Below, piece after piece: positions 1 to 9,109 of a DNA stretch of 64,000 nucleotides. Both the position numbers and the translations under genes were made by a program. The stretch covers positions 186,001 through 250,000 of the forward strand of contig NZ_JAFAIX010000014.1 of assembly GCF_019236475.1 (NCBI RefSeq), in the 5' to 3' direction. Numbering within the stretch: position 1 is the stretch's first letter; the number at the start of each line of letters is the position of its first letter. The stretch comes from Chitinophaga sp. GTDB lineage: Bacteria; Bacteroidota; Bacteroidia; Chitinophagales; Chitinophagaceae. The notes under the pieces were generated by a model. That model was not told where the DNA came from. It did not search any database and saw only the letters and a program-made list of their open reading frames with translations.

Positions 1-1007
1 ACCTCAATGGCGGAGATATAATCATTCAACAGTAAATCACCGTAATCAGGCGTTCCTACCTGGTGCTGCTTATAGTCCTGGCAGGTACTGTTGTTGTAGT
101 ATTTCACAGCGCCCTCCTCCAAGAGGAAAGTGCGCTTTAAGTCAGCGCGACTTTTATCTCCCGTTACAAAACCCAACAAATTCTCTACTGGCGCTTCTCC
201 ATCATCCAGTGTGATATAATCGATATATTCAAAAACTCTTGCATCTGAGAGAGAACGCAGTTCCGTATTGGGAAAACCGCCTCCCATAGCCACTTTCACA
301 GTAGGATAATGGGCTTTAATCCATTGCCCACAGCGGAAAGCCGCATATAAATTACCAGGGAATGGGACCGATATCGCCACCATTTGCGGCTGTACCTCCT
401 CCATGCGCCGCTGGAGGATTTGGATCAGCAGCTCATCGATATAGGTAAATGGCTGCTGTAGCGCTTCGTGGAGCTCATCGAAGCTATTCGCAGAGCGACT
501 CAACTTCTCCGCATACCTGCTGAAACCGAAATGACTGTCCACACACTCCATGATCAAGTCAGACAGGTCTTCCAAGTACATCGTGGCCAAGTGTTTGGCC
601 CTGTCCTGGTTGCCCATAGAGCCGAAAGCCCAATGTAAATCGTCCAACTGGGCAAAGCGGGACGCTTCCGGGAGATAATCCCTTTTTACAATAAGATGCG
701 CGATGGTAGGGTTTTTCCCCTGCAAGAAGGCGATCACCGCATCGATAGTATGAATATAATCATCCTGCAAGGCAATAATACGGGCAATATTCTCCGATAC
801 TGCTGCCGTAGGATGATGGCGGATATAAGAAAACAGATCAGTTAATCCCTGTTTTGAGAATAAGGCCAGCGTCACTTCTATACCCAGGTCGGACTGAAAG
901 GAACTGATCCCTTTGGTGTTCAGGAATCCCTTCAGGTACGCGGTGGCCGGATATGGCGTATTCAACTGTGTAAATGGTGGTGTAATTAAATAAACTGTCT
1001 TGCTCAA
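1..1007 (-). CDS. B12-binding radical SAM protein, N-terminal part (cut by window edge)
   Basis: The reading frame runs open from a TTG start at 1007 to base 1, so about 335 N-terminal residues are visible and the C-terminus is missing. The N-terminus reads SKTVYLITPPFTQLNTPYP, the usual opening of cobalamin-binding (B12-binding) radical SAM enzymes. Around residues 215-240 there is a Rossmann-like stretch, AISVPFPGNLYAAF followed by VAMGGGFPNTELR, typical of the B12-binding domain. The CxxxCxxC iron-sulfur motif of the radical SAM core would lie outside the window, so that half is inferred. TTG is chosen because no in-frame ATG precedes the conserved LITPPF strand. Substrate is unknown. It is transcribed away from the YceI gene. 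Confidence 0.72.
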   Translation of the reverse strand, partial: MSKTVYLITPPFTQLNTPYPATAYLKGFLNTKGISSFQSDLGIEVTLALFSKQGLTDLFSYIRHHPTAAVSENIARIIALQDDYIHTIDAVIAFLQGKNPTIAHLIVKRDYLPEASRFAQLDDLHWAFGSMGNQDRAKHLATMYLEDLSDLIMECVDSHFGFSRYAEKLSRSANSFDELHEALQQPFTYIDELLIQILQRRMEEVQPQMVAISVPFPGNLYAAFRCGQWIKAHYPTVKVAMGGGFPNTELRSLSDARVFEYIDYITLDDGEAPVENLLGFVTGDKSRADLKRTFLLEEGAVKYYNNSTCQDYKQHQVGTPDYGDLLLNDYISAIE

Positions 1008-1120
1008 ACCAGGTATTTTAAGCCGCAAAGGTACGACAACCCAACGGCGAATAAAAATTCAGTTCAAACCCTGTCTGATAGCACGTTTTACAATTAGTCT
1101 ACAAATTTAATAGACTTTAT

Positions 1121-1152
1121 TTTGGAAATCATGCGGGCTCCACCTATCTTTG
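1121..1152 (+). promoter_or_regulatory. Bacteroidetes-type promoter, distal
   Basis: TTTG at 1121-1124 and TATCTTTG at 1145-1152 are separated by 20 bp, an exact match to the Bacteroidetes housekeeping consensus TTTG-N19/21-TAnnTTTG. It points toward the YceI gene at 1389. If used it gives a leader of about 230 nt. Confidence 0.55.
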
Positions 1153-1219
1153 GTATACCACCACGGATAAAGCCGCTGGAGTGCTGTTCTTACGGGATTT
1201 TTCCATATTCCGTATATCC

Positions 1220-1250
1220 TTTGCCGTTATCCGCAACAACTGTATTTTTG
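1220..1250 (+). promoter_or_regulatory. Bacteroidetes-type promoter, proximal
   Basis: TTTG at 1220-1223 and TATTTTTG at 1243-1250 are separated by 19 bp, a second full match to the Bacteroidetes consensus. Transcription would start near 1257, about 130 nt before the YceI start codon. The 1008-1388 gap holds these two tandem promoters and no gene I can support. Confidence 0.55.
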
Positions 1251-1388
1251 CTCCCCGCCAGCACGGAGGAGCCAGGAAACTAATGTCTAAAACGGTTACT
1301 ATGATATTCCTATTGGTGGCAATACTGCTTAGAAAATGGCGTCAGAAAGCAATCAGACGCAACTTTATATATACAAACCAGAAATAAC

Positions 1389-2033
1389 ATGCAAAAATTA
1401 GCATCCCTCGTATTTTTCGGTGGCGCCATCCTACTGATGTCCCATGCTGCACCTACATTTGCCAAAGACGGACACAAAAAAGCCACTACGCATACCGTTG
1501 CCAAAGCCGCTACCTTCCAAGTAGATGCGAAACAAAGTAAACTGAACTGGGTAGGTAAAAAAGTAACTGGCCAGCATAGCGGTACGATCAATATTGCTGC
1601 CGGCACACTGCTGCTGGAAAATAATGTACTGAAGAGCGGCAACTTCTCCCTGGATACCCGTAGCATCGCTGTTACAGACATTAAAGATGCCGATGGTAAT
1701 GCCAAACTGTTAGGCCACTTGAAAGCAGACGATTTCTTCTCTGTTGAAAAATATCCTTCTGCTGATTTCGTCATCACCAGCCTGAAATCCAATGGCAACG
1801 GCGCTTACGATATTACTGGCAATCTCACCATCAAAGGTATTACCAATCCTATCACCTTCCCTGCCAACGTAACGGTGAACGGTAATAAACTGGTGGCTAA
1901 AGCCAATATCACCGTGGATCGTACGAAGTACAATATTAAATACGGCTCTAAAAGCTTCTTCTCCGGCATCGGCGACAAAGCCATCTATGATGATTTTGAA
2001 CTGGAAGTAGAACTGGTAGCGAACGCAAAATAA
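1389..2033 (+). CDS. YceI-family periplasmic lipid-binding protein
   Basis: A 214-residue protein with a signal peptide (residues 1-25, ending near APTFA) followed by a single YceI domain (about residues 42-212). Visible YceI hallmarks are FQVDAKQSKLNWVGKK at the first strand, the LKADDFFSVEKYPSADF stretch and the GNLTIKGITNPITFP stretch. YceI proteins form a lipocalin-like barrel that binds isoprenoid or other amphiphilic ligands in the periplasm; the ligand here is not predictable. The gene stands alone, has two tandem promoter candidates and ends in a strong terminator. The ATG at 1389 is chosen because it directly precedes the signal peptide. Confidence 0.9.
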   Translation: MQKLASLVFFGGAILLMSHAAPTFAKDGHKKATTHTVAKAATFQVDAKQSKLNWVGKKVTGQHSGTINIAAGTLLLENNVLKSGNFSLDTRSIAVTDIKDADGNAKLLGHLKADDFFSVEKYPSADFVITSLKSNGNGAYDITGNLTIKGITNPITFPANVTVNGNKLVAKANITVDRTKYNIKYGSKSFFSGIGDKAIYDDFELEVELVANAK

Positions 2034-2054
2034 TATACATTTCAATCAAGGCTG

Positions 2055-2114
2055 GGCTGGAAGCAGGCATATATCATCATCGTATGGTATGCCGACTTCC
2101 AGCCTCGTTTTTTT
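2055..2114 (+). terminator. Rho-independent terminator after YceI gene
   Basis: GGCTGGAAG (2055-2063) pairs with CTTCCAGCC (2096-2104), with a further inner GCATA/TATGC pairing, followed by a run of T residues to 2114. Confidence 0.8.
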
Positions 2115-2194
2115 ATGCAGTAACGCCTACGCACCTACGTAAAAACAAAAGGGGCGTCTGCAAGCAGACACCCACAATTGTTTGCAAAATCAAG

Positions 2195-3442
2195 TTAGTC
2201 AATCTTGACCTTGCCGCTTTGAAAAAAGAGACTTGACTGTATATATATTAATACAAATAAGCAGGGTAAAGCTTTTAGGTGATATTCAACAGCGGTTAGG
2301 TTAATAAACTTGGGCACTAAATCTGTTGGACATAACGATGTAACAAATATCAGGAATGTCAACAAAAGAATTGTCACACATTTGTGTGAAAACATAACAA
2401 GGACCGCCACTGCCCCCGTTACGGCGATCACATAAGTAGGTGGTTCGGTTGCCTGATTGAAGATGACCGCCCAGATCAAGAGATACGCTGCCATCCACCA
2501 ACGACTCCTGGAATCCTTTGCCCTAGCGGTGTTGACCATAGCGGTGATCAATCCTAGCACCGCCACAAGCAACACAATTTTATCCACAAAGGTAGATGCT
2601 GTATAAGGCAGATGCCGGAAAGCATCTATGGTGGCGAATAGAGAGCCGTCTTCCTTTATCTCAGGACTACTAATTAATTGAAACCAATCATGATAGGATT
2701 GCAATAATTCTCCCGGCGGTATCATCTGCAATGGCAGCAAGGTACCTATCAAACCGTAGAGCAGACAGTATTTCAGGTATTCCTGCTTCTGATCATAAAA
2801 GAGAAACAAGATACCTACAATAGCGCCATAGCCTTTGATAAAGAAACATAGACAAGTGAAAAGTGCAGCGAGCTTCACATTTCTGCGTTCGAAATTTACT
2901 ACAGTTAGCAGCATCAGCGCTACCATGGCGGGATTCACCTGGGACGATTGCACCGCATTTAAAACTTCCAACATCACCAGCGCAGAAATGATATTCTTTT
3001 GTTTAGGTGTAACGGGCAACTGATACACCGCATACAATACCAGCCCGCTGTTAAATAGCATCCATAGTAGCAATCCTATCGGAACCGGCAGTATTGCGAA
3101 AGGGAGAAATAGGACCGGAAAGCTAGGATGATAGAGATAATAATCATAATAGGCATTGGGATACAAATCATATAAAGGCATATGCTGAACCAGGTGTGAC
3201 CAAGAGGTTCTGAAGATGATGAAATTATTGAACCTCTCGGTCAGCAACGCCTGAATGTACAGAATAAGGGTTCCTAGCAGGTAAACGCTGGCTATTAGGA
3301 TGCTATAACGCTTTTCGCGTACAGTTGGTAAGGTTTTGAACACCCCGGCGGTTACCGGTACCGGCAACCGCCACTGGTTGGTCACTACTCCAGATCTCAC
3401 AGTACAGAATATTTGGTATATCCTTATTACGCATGCGATCAA
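2195..3442 (-). CDS. DUF2029/GT87-like polytopic membrane protein (putative lipid-linked sugar glycosyltransferase)
   Basis: Up to 415 residues, strongly hydrophobic with about nine or ten membrane segments. After the first segment (SILIASVYLLGTLILYIQAL) comes a periplasmic loop with LYDLYPNAYYDYYLYHPSFPVLFLPF, the arrangement seen in DUF2029/GT87 mannosyltransferase-like proteins, where a conserved acidic residue lies in the first loop. Such enzymes use polyprenyl-phosphate sugars on the outer face of the inner membrane; the sugar and acceptor here are unknown. The start is uncertain: the frame begins at TTG 3442 and there is no ATG before the first membrane segment, so an internal GTG may be the true start. 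It is followed on its own strand by no close gene. Confidence 0.6.
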   Translation of the reverse strand: MIACVIRIYQIFCTVRSGVVTNQWRLPVPVTAGVFKTLPTVREKRYSILIASVYLLGTLILYIQALLTERFNNFIIFRTSWSHLVQHMPLYDLYPNAYYDYYLYHPSFPVLFLPFAILPVPIGLLLWMLFNSGLVLYAVYQLPVTPKQKNIISALVMLEVLNAVQSSQVNPAMVALMLLTVVNFERRNVKLAALFTCLCFFIKGYGAIVGILFLFYDQKQEYLKYCLLYGLIGTLLPLQMIPPGELLQSYHDWFQLISSPEIKEDGSLFATIDAFRHLPYTASTFVDKIVLLVAVLGLITAMVNTARAKDSRSRWWMAAYLLIWAVIFNQATEPPTYVIAVTGAVAVLVMFSHKCVTILLLTFLIFVTSLCPTDLVPKFINLTAVEYHLKALPCLFVLIYIQSSLFFQSGKVKID

Positions 3443-3496
3443 CTGTTCCCCCTACCTGTTAACGGCTTGTTAAATGCCTGCCTTTAGTGCCCAAAA

Positions 3497-3582
3497 GGCT
3501 GTATCAAAAAATCGGGGGTGACGTTGCGTCACCCCCGATTTTTTGATCTTTTTCGTCGTCCCTGCCGGCTGGCAGGGACGAC
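3497..3582 (+). repeat. Composite double-hairpin repeat, copy 1
   Basis: GGCTGTATCAAAAA (3497-3510) opens a perfect 21-bp inverted repeat (3503-3523 with 3527-3547, 3-base loop) flanked by A and T runs. A second hairpin follows: GTCGTCCCTGCC (3555-3566) with GGCAGGGACGAC (3571-3582). The same two-part design recurs at 26494-26577, and the second hairpin recurs at 52401-52429. The first hairpin can also act as a terminator in either direction. Confidence 0.8.
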
Positions 3583-3597
3583 AGGTAGGAAGGTTGA

Positions 3598-5475
3598 TTA
3601 TTTAATCTTAAAAGATGCACCCAGCGTCATCCAACGCCCTGGCATCGGCACAGCACCGGCTTCAATGTAAGTGACATCCAGCAGGTTGGTGGCATCTAAA
3701 TAAATTTTATAACGGGGTTGATGATACGCTACTCTCGCATCAATCAACGTATAGTCTTTATAGTTAATACGCTTGCAGTACCTCGTATTGGCAGATACGC
3801 TGAAATGCCCAGCAATATTGGTTCTCACGCCAGCGATAAACTGATGACGCAAGCTTTCAATAACGTATCTACTGATTTTATTATGGGTGTCGTCTCCCTT
3901 AAAATCAGGTGAAAGATAATTATATCCTACATTCAGGCCCAAGCTATTGAAGAATCCTTTTTCTTGCAGGATGGTATTATAACCTGCGCTAGCAGTGAGT
4001 CCTTTTGTATCCGCACGCTGGAAGTTCTGTGGCTGCCATGGCTGCGGAATACTGTCTTTCACATAGTCAATGAAATCTGAGATCTGGCGATAGAATCCAC
4101 TGGCGGCAAAATTGAATTTACCGGCAAACTTGCGGATACCTAGTTCTGTATAAACGGCTTTTTCTGGTCCTAGCTTATCGTTCCCGATAATGCTGGCGCT
4201 TTTATAGTACAGGTCTGTATAGGTAGGGAGACGCTGTGCTGTCCCGGCCGTAGCATATACTTTCAGATCCGGTGTGATATTGAACCCTACATCGGCGCCA
4301 GGGAAAAACTGCCAGCCGTACATGGTGTTATAATTCAAATAGCCTCCAAGGGAGAAATTCAGACGCTTGTCGCCACGAGTTTTGTACTCCGCAAACGCGC
4401 CCAAGTTGGTACGTTCATGATTCCCCAAGTTGGAGCTGTTGATATGCTCATAACGGGCCTCTACGCCAGCGCCAAACAATCCGATCTTCGTATCGAAAGT
4501 ATTGTTCAACTCTGCATCTACGATATTGGTATTATGCAGGTTTCTTGCCTTGGCGGTAGTCGTTTTGATATAACGGTAATCATCTTCTGCAAAACGATAA
4601 CTGATTCTCGGGGTCATCAGCCAGTTACGGTTTACCTTATGGCTACTGCTTACCGCTGCCAGTGCGGTTTTCACATATTCTTTGGATTCAATGTCTCCAG
4701 GAGCCGCATAATAGGCGTTGGCGCCATATTGATTATCTACGTAACCTGCCAGCACATTGATGCTGTTGTCTTTATTCATACGAAAATCACCCTGGTAGAG
4801 CGCTTTCACATTCTGGTAAGCGGTATTATAACGAAATCCGTTGCCGGCGTTCATGCTAGCGGAGAGCGACTGGTTACTCTTATCTTTTACCACCGCGCCA
4901 GAAGCACCCAGACTGTAACTATTGTACAATTTATTGTTTTCATCCCGATGAAAACTACTACCCAAGTTACCATTCACCTCTGCCTCACTGGCAGCGGCTT
5001 TGCGGGTGATGATATTAATAGCGCCATTCAGGGCATTAATACCGTATACGCGTGCTGCCGCCCCGCGAAGCACCTCGATATGATCTACATCATTGAGCGA
5101 AACCGGCAGGTTCATAATATTATGGCCTGTTTGCGGGTCGGTGATTTTGATACCGTTTACCAGTACCAGCGTCTGGTCGAAGGTACCGCCATCCAAACCG
5201 ATATCCGCCTGTACCCCTCCAGGGCCGCGCTGACGCACATCCAGGCCAGGTACAAATGCCAGTACTTCATTAATACTAACAGCCGCCATGGCATCAATCT
5301 GCCGGCGGCTGATAATAGTGATATTCCTATTGGATTGTTTTAAAGGTGCAGACAACCTGTTTTCTTGTACAATGACTTCATCCAGGCTGCGTATTTTGCC
5401 AGTTGTATCTGGCTGCTGCTGTGCTACGGCGCTAGACGCCATACAGGTCAGCAACATGAAAAAGCTACCACGCAT
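3598..5475 (-). CDS. TonB-dependent outer-membrane receptor, BtuB-like
   Basis: A TonB-dependent receptor of 625 residues that would import a scarce ligand across the outer membrane. The signal peptide starts at ATG 5475 (MRGSFFMLLTCMASSAVAQQ); a TTG lies 30 bases upstream but would put charged residues before the signal. Then come a TonB-box-like segment (LDEVIVQENR), a plug domain with NEVLAFVPGLDVRQRGPGG and IEVLRGAAARVYGINALNGAINI, and a 22-strand-type barrel ending in an amphipathic strand (MTLGASFKIK). Short-plug receptors of this kind resemble BtuB and metal-chelate receptors. It lies 47 bp after the receptor gene at the end of the urease operon, so it may be co-transcribed and serve nickel or another cofactor; that link is inference. 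Confidence 0.85.
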   Translation of the reverse strand: MRGSFFMLLTCMASSAVAQQQPDTTGKIRSLDEVIVQENRLSAPLKQSNRNITIISRRQIDAMAAVSINEVLAFVPGLDVRQRGPGGVQADIGLDGGTFDQTLVLVNGIKITDPQTGHNIMNLPVSLNDVDHIEVLRGAAARVYGINALNGAINIITRKAAASEAEVNGNLGSSFHRDENNKLYNSYSLGASGAVVKDKSNQSLSASMNAGNGFRYNTAYQNVKALYQGDFRMNKDNSINVLAGYVDNQYGANAYYAAPGDIESKEYVKTALAAVSSSHKVNRNWLMTPRISYRFAEDDYRYIKTTTAKARNLHNTNIVDAELNNTFDTKIGLFGAGVEARYEHINSSNLGNHERTNLGAFAEYKTRGDKRLNFSLGGYLNYNTMYGWQFFPGADVGFNITPDLKVYATAGTAQRLPTYTDLYYKSASIIGNDKLGPEKAVYTELGIRKFAGKFNFAASGFYRQISDFIDYVKDSIPQPWQPQNFQRADTKGLTASAGYNTILQEKGFFNSLGLNVGYNYLSPDFKGDDTHNKISRYVIESLRHQFIAGVRTNIAGHFSVSANTRYCKRINYKDYTLIDARVAYHQPRYKIYLDATNLLDVTYIEAGAVPMPGRWMTLGASFKIK

Positions 5476-5522
5476 TATGTTGACAATTGGTCTAAAAGAC
5501 CGCAAAGCTAAGGGATTTTACC

Positions 5523-7532
5523 TTAAAATCGGATGGCAATCCCTGCTTTGAGCGCAAATGGCGTACCTGGCGTGAAACAAAGCTCCGTTACGGGGTTTCG
5601 TTCCTGTTGCAGCCTAGTCTCGGTTTCAAACTGCGCTTCATTCCAATTGACATTGAATAAGTTCTGCGCACCCAGGGTAAATTCCAGGTTCCTATGCGTA
5701 TAGGCCAGGGCCAGGTCGTTCACAAAATAACCATGGGCCACCACGCTGTTATCCTCGTTGGCAGGTCTGGCTTTCATATAACGGTAACGCATATTCGCAG
5801 AGAAGCCTTTGCCAAATTTTACGGCCGCCCCACCCGTACTGGTGAGCACTGGCGCCAGTGGAATATAATTCTGTCCTTTAGGCTCATCTATAAATCGACT
5901 ATAAGCATAGTTAATATCTGCATCCAGGTATAACCAGGTAAACGGCTGATAACGCACACTCAGGTCTACTCCCAGCCTCCGACTTTTACCGCTTGCCTCT
6001 ACTACTGCTTCATCTCCTACATATACAAATTCTTGCTGGAGATAGGTGTACCAGATAACAGGCTGGATAAACAGGTTTGGCAAGGGTTTCCAGATGGCTC
6101 CTAAGTCCGCACCGGCAGACATGGGCATAATATCTTTGCCTTGTTGCTGTATGACTACACGCATATCATTGGAGTGGAAACCTAAGCCTGTCTTCAAGTA
6201 CCACTGAATATGCGCATTCGGGGAATAACTGAAATTCAGTTTTGGACTCACCCTCGCTGCATGATCTCTCCCAGTGGAAGACAGCAGCTTATCATGGAAG
6301 TTGAACAGGATTTCATCGAAACGCAAGCCTGGGGAGATTGTCCAGCCATTCTTGTGCCATTCCAATCCCGTATAGGCGAAGAGGTTAGTTTCTGTTCCAT
6401 TTCCCCAAGATGCCCTACCTAAGAGGGAATCCCGGCGATATACGTGATTTAACTCCAGGTCCATGATATCATCCAGGCGGAAACCCAGCCCAGATTCCCA
6501 ACGAAAATTCCCGAACTGTTGCGTGTATTTCTGCTGAAAGCCAAATAGGTTGCGGTTATCACGTTGTTGGATTTCATCTCCGTTCACAGGATCTTTCAGG
6601 AAGAAAGTGAAACTGGAGAACAGGTTGAATTCATAATGGGTGTAATACAGAAATGATTCCGTTTCTGCGGTATTGTTGAAGATATGACGCCAAGTAAACG
6701 CGGCATTGGTGCGCTGTGTGTTGCCGCCTTCAGTAGGGTCTATAGAACCCCAGCGACTGATCAGCCCTTCTGCTACTGCCCTTTCAGGAATCTGTCCAGA
6801 AGCATTCCAGGTGCTATGAAAAGTGGAAGCCTGGAAGTTAATATAGTTGAGGCTGTTCAGCCACTTGTTATATTTTCCGAAGAGGTTGAGGCGATTGAAA
6901 TACTGTTGGAAATCAAATGGGCCATCGGTATAACCATATTCCGCGGCGATATACGCGTTCTCCGGGCGATCGCCGGTTTTGTGGAGGAGATTGAATAACC
7001 CTGTTCCACGAATAGTATTGAAGGAACCCGCTTCCAGTTTTACCATGCTGGCAGGGAGACTATCAAACGTATGAAAACTTACATATCCGGAAGTATTCAA
7101 ATCGCCTTTGTTCGGGTAATAAGCACCTTTCCCAAAGTCAATACTCTCAATGGTTTCCGGGATCAGGAAATGCAGGTCTGCATAACCTTGGCCGTGTGCA
7201 TGAGATACCATGTTCACAGGAATACCATCGGCACTGATATTAATATCGGTTCCATGATCATTATCAAAACCTCGAAGGAATATCTGTTCGGCTTTACCGC
7301 CGCCAGCATGTTGTGCGATGAAGAGTCCGGGTACTTTGCGCAGTAAATCCTGCGCAGTATTTACCGGTGTCATTTTGAGGTCCACTTTCAGCATGGAGCG
7401 TTCTACTCTTGGTGCTGTCACTTCTATTTGTGAAAGGTGCGATTCCTTTAACGGAATGGAATCTTGTGGTTCACCTGCATAAACATGGTTTCCGGCCGCC
7501 ACGAGAGCGGCCATCATCATTCGTCTAATCAT
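5523..7532 (-). CDS. TonB-dependent receptor, probable nickel or nickel-chelate uptake
   Basis: A 669-residue receptor. After a short signal peptide comes a plug domain with DLLRKVPGLFIAQHAGGGKAEQ, LRGFDNDHGTDI and SHAHGQGYADLHFLIPE, then a long barrel ending in FALKAGIAIRF. The histidine-rich plug segments (FDNDHGTDI, SHAHGQG) are typical of one receptor group that often travels with metal enzymes. Its ATG overlaps the urea channel stop codon by 4 bp (ATGA), so translation is probably coupled. Because all upstream genes serve urease, a nickel-dependent enzyme, nickel or a nickel chelate is the most likely ligand (inference). Confidence 0.85.
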   Translation of the reverse strand: MIRRMMMAALVAAGNHVYAGEPQDSIPLKESHLSQIEVTAPRVERSMLKVDLKMTPVNTAQDLLRKVPGLFIAQHAGGGKAEQIFLRGFDNDHGTDINISADGIPVNMVSHAHGQGYADLHFLIPETIESIDFGKGAYYPNKGDLNTSGYVSFHTFDSLPASMVKLEAGSFNTIRGTGLFNLLHKTGDRPENAYIAAEYGYTDGPFDFQQYFNRLNLFGKYNKWLNSLNYINFQASTFHSTWNASGQIPERAVAEGLISRWGSIDPTEGGNTQRTNAAFTWRHIFNNTAETESFLYYTHYEFNLFSSFTFFLKDPVNGDEIQQRDNRNLFGFQQKYTQQFGNFRWESGLGFRLDDIMDLELNHVYRRDSLLGRASWGNGTETNLFAYTGLEWHKNGWTISPGLRFDEILFNFHDKLLSSTGRDHAARVSPKLNFSYSPNAHIQWYLKTGLGFHSNDMRVVIQQQGKDIMPMSAGADLGAIWKPLPNLFIQPVIWYTYLQQEFVYVGDEAVVEASGKSRRLGVDLSVRYQPFTWLYLDADINYAYSRFIDEPKGQNYIPLAPVLTSTGGAAVKFGKGFSANMRYRYMKARPANEDNSVVAHGYFVNDLALAYTHRNLEFTLGAQNLFNVNWNEAQFETETRLQQERNPVTELCFTPGTPFALKAGIAIRF

Positions 7533-8395
7533 GCTGTTTTACTAATCTTCTTAAATCCTGCTTTTAATACCAATGTTATCCAAGAGGCCAGCACAAATGG
7601 GAAGGTGAGCACTACCAAATCCAGTTCCAGCATTCCAAAATCTATGAACACTGCCAGGAGTACGGATATCAATACCCAAATACCATCTTCTCTTTTCTGC
7701 CCAGCAAATGCAATAGCGCATAACACAGCGTTGAAACTGAACAGCCCCATATGAATCTCCGAGGCCGGTTCTCTAAACAGCGTTGAAATATAGGCGCCAA
7801 GTACAGATGCGGCCCCACCATATAATGCTGCAATCGGCGATCCCACAAACACACCCAGGAAGAAAATCAATCCCGCTACTACGCTACCCTGGAAAATTAC
7901 TTCTCCAAAACCATGTGTCGACACAGTGAAATCATCATATGCTTGTGCCACACTTGCCATCTCTGGTGAAGGGCCTACCACGTAAAGATGCTTGAAAACA
8001 TACAAAAATATCCAGGTAATAAGGATGAACGGAAAAGTAAATCCAGGAAGCTTACGTCTAATCATGGCGTGCTGTATAATAGCCGCCAATGCCGACCCAA
8101 CAATCACCGCCGCCCAGATAATGGGAACCGGTTGGAAATAGAAGGTCAGGGCTACCCCTACCAGTGTGGCGCTGAAGCCATAGAGTCCCTCGTTAATCTC
8201 CTCTTCAGGAAAATGCAACAGTTTGGCAGTGTAAGTACCTATACAAACTGCCAGCAAAGCGCCGATACCCATGATATAAGAATCATAGAAGATTCCCACC
8301 AGGAAAAGTACGCCAGTCCAGGCATTCCCTTGAAGCATTATCTGCCCTACACCCTTGAAAATACGGGTGACAGGTAACATTTTTTGTTCTTGCAT
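7529..8395 (-). CDS. Urea channel/transporter (UT family)
   Basis: A 288-residue membrane protein of the urea transporter (SLC14/UT) family, which carries urea across the inner membrane through a homotrimeric channel. The two-fold internal repeat is visible: GLYGFSATLVGVAL in the first half matches GLFSFNAVLCAIAF in the second, and the LPxxTFPF-type signature occurs as LPGFTFPF (first half) and LVVLTFPF (second half). About ten membrane segments. It starts at ATG 8395, 12 bp after the nickel permease gene, and its stop codon overlaps the next start. Position in the urease operon fits delivery of the urease substrate. Confidence 0.93.
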   Translation of the reverse strand: MQEQKMLPVTRIFKGVGQIMLQGNAWTGVLFLVGIFYDSYIMGIGALLAVCIGTYTAKLLHFPEEEINEGLYGFSATLVGVALTFYFQPVPIIWAAVIVGSALAAIIQHAMIRRKLPGFTFPFILITWIFLYVFKHLYVVGPSPEMASVAQAYDDFTVSTHGFGEVIFQGSVVAGLIFFLGVFVGSPIAALYGGAASVLGAYISTLFREPASEIHMGLFSFNAVLCAIAFAGQKREDGIWVLISVLLAVFIDFGMLELDLVVLTFPFVLASWITLVLKAGFKKISKTA

Positions 8396-8407
8396 GTATA
8401 TGAATAT

Positions 8408-9109
8408 TTACCAACCCAGGAACACCATACCTATGCCGCAAAGGGTCACTACTGCTCCCCCAATGGCATGTACATATCGTTCCAGTTTATCGGTTTTTAT
8501 AATGGAATAGCCATAACAGCCCACCAATACCATGGCCAGCATGGTTAATACAGTGGTGATGGCGAATACAGTAATCAGGACAATCACTTCCAGCGCAGAG
8601 CGATGGGAACCGGAGTAGAAAAGCAAAGGCACTAAGGGTTCACTGGGGCCCATCACGAAGATGGCAAAGAGTATCCAAGGCGTCACTTTCACTCGGTTCT
8701 GCGGATATACGATTGCTCCATGCTTATGTTCATATACATAAATATCGCCGTCGCCATAAACATCGAAATGTTTGTGTGGCTTGTTCAGCCATGCCTGCCG
8801 CAATCCCCAGAGCAGATAGATCACCCCAAATCCCAATAGGCACCATCCTGAGAGATTGCCCCTGACATCCTGGAACCAAGTGAGCCTCGACAGTTGCCAG
8901 CCCAACAATACGCCCAAAAGCCCGATTAATACTGAACTGAAGATATGCCCGAAGCCACAGAGCACCGTCCACAACACCGTTTTAGACATCTTCCACTTAC
9001 GGGAGCGAGATAAAACGATGAATGGCAGATAGTGGTCTGGTCCGGTGGCGGTATGCAAACAACTGATCGTTACTGCCGACACCACAAGTGTTGTTAATCC
9101 TACATTCAT
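8408..9109 (-). CDS. ureH: UreH-type nickel permease (NiCoT/NicO-related)
   Basis: A 233-residue inner-membrane protein with about six segments. Segment I carries HTATGPDHYLPF, the counterpart of the HX4DH metal-binding signature of NiCoT nickel/cobalt permeases, and a later segment has FAIFVMGPSEPLVP. A central cytoplasmic loop contains several histidines (HKHFDVYG, YEHKHG). UreH proteins of this membrane type are known as nickel suppliers in urease operons of bacilli; the name must not be confused with the UreD accessory protein, also called UreH in some species. ATG 9109 overlaps the ureD stop by 4 bp, so it is translationally coupled. Confidence 0.85.
   Translation of the reverse strand: MNVGLTTLVVSAVTISCLHTATGPDHYLPFIVLSRSRKWKMSKTVLWTVLCGFGHIFSSVLIGLLGVLLGWQLSRLTWFQDVRGNLSGWCLLGFGVIYLLWGLRQAWLNKPHKHFDVYGDGDIYVYEHKHGAIVYPQNRVKVTPWILFAIFVMGPSEPLVPLLFYSGSHRSALEVIVLITVFAITTVLTMLAMVLVGCYGYSIIKTDKLERYVHAIGGAVVTLCGIGMVFLGW

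Noticed and set aside
1181..1387. 68-codon frame upstream of the YceI gene
   Set aside because: It overlaps the proximal promoter, has no signal or domain and uses rare codons; more likely leader sequence.
3497..3582. Complete insertion sequence or MITE
   Set aside because: The GGCTGTATCAAAAA start has no matching inverted end in the window and no transposase is present; kept as a repeat only.
4417..5343. 308-codon plus-strand frame opposite the TonB receptor
   Set aside because: Antisense shadow of a well-supported receptor gene; no recognisable domain.
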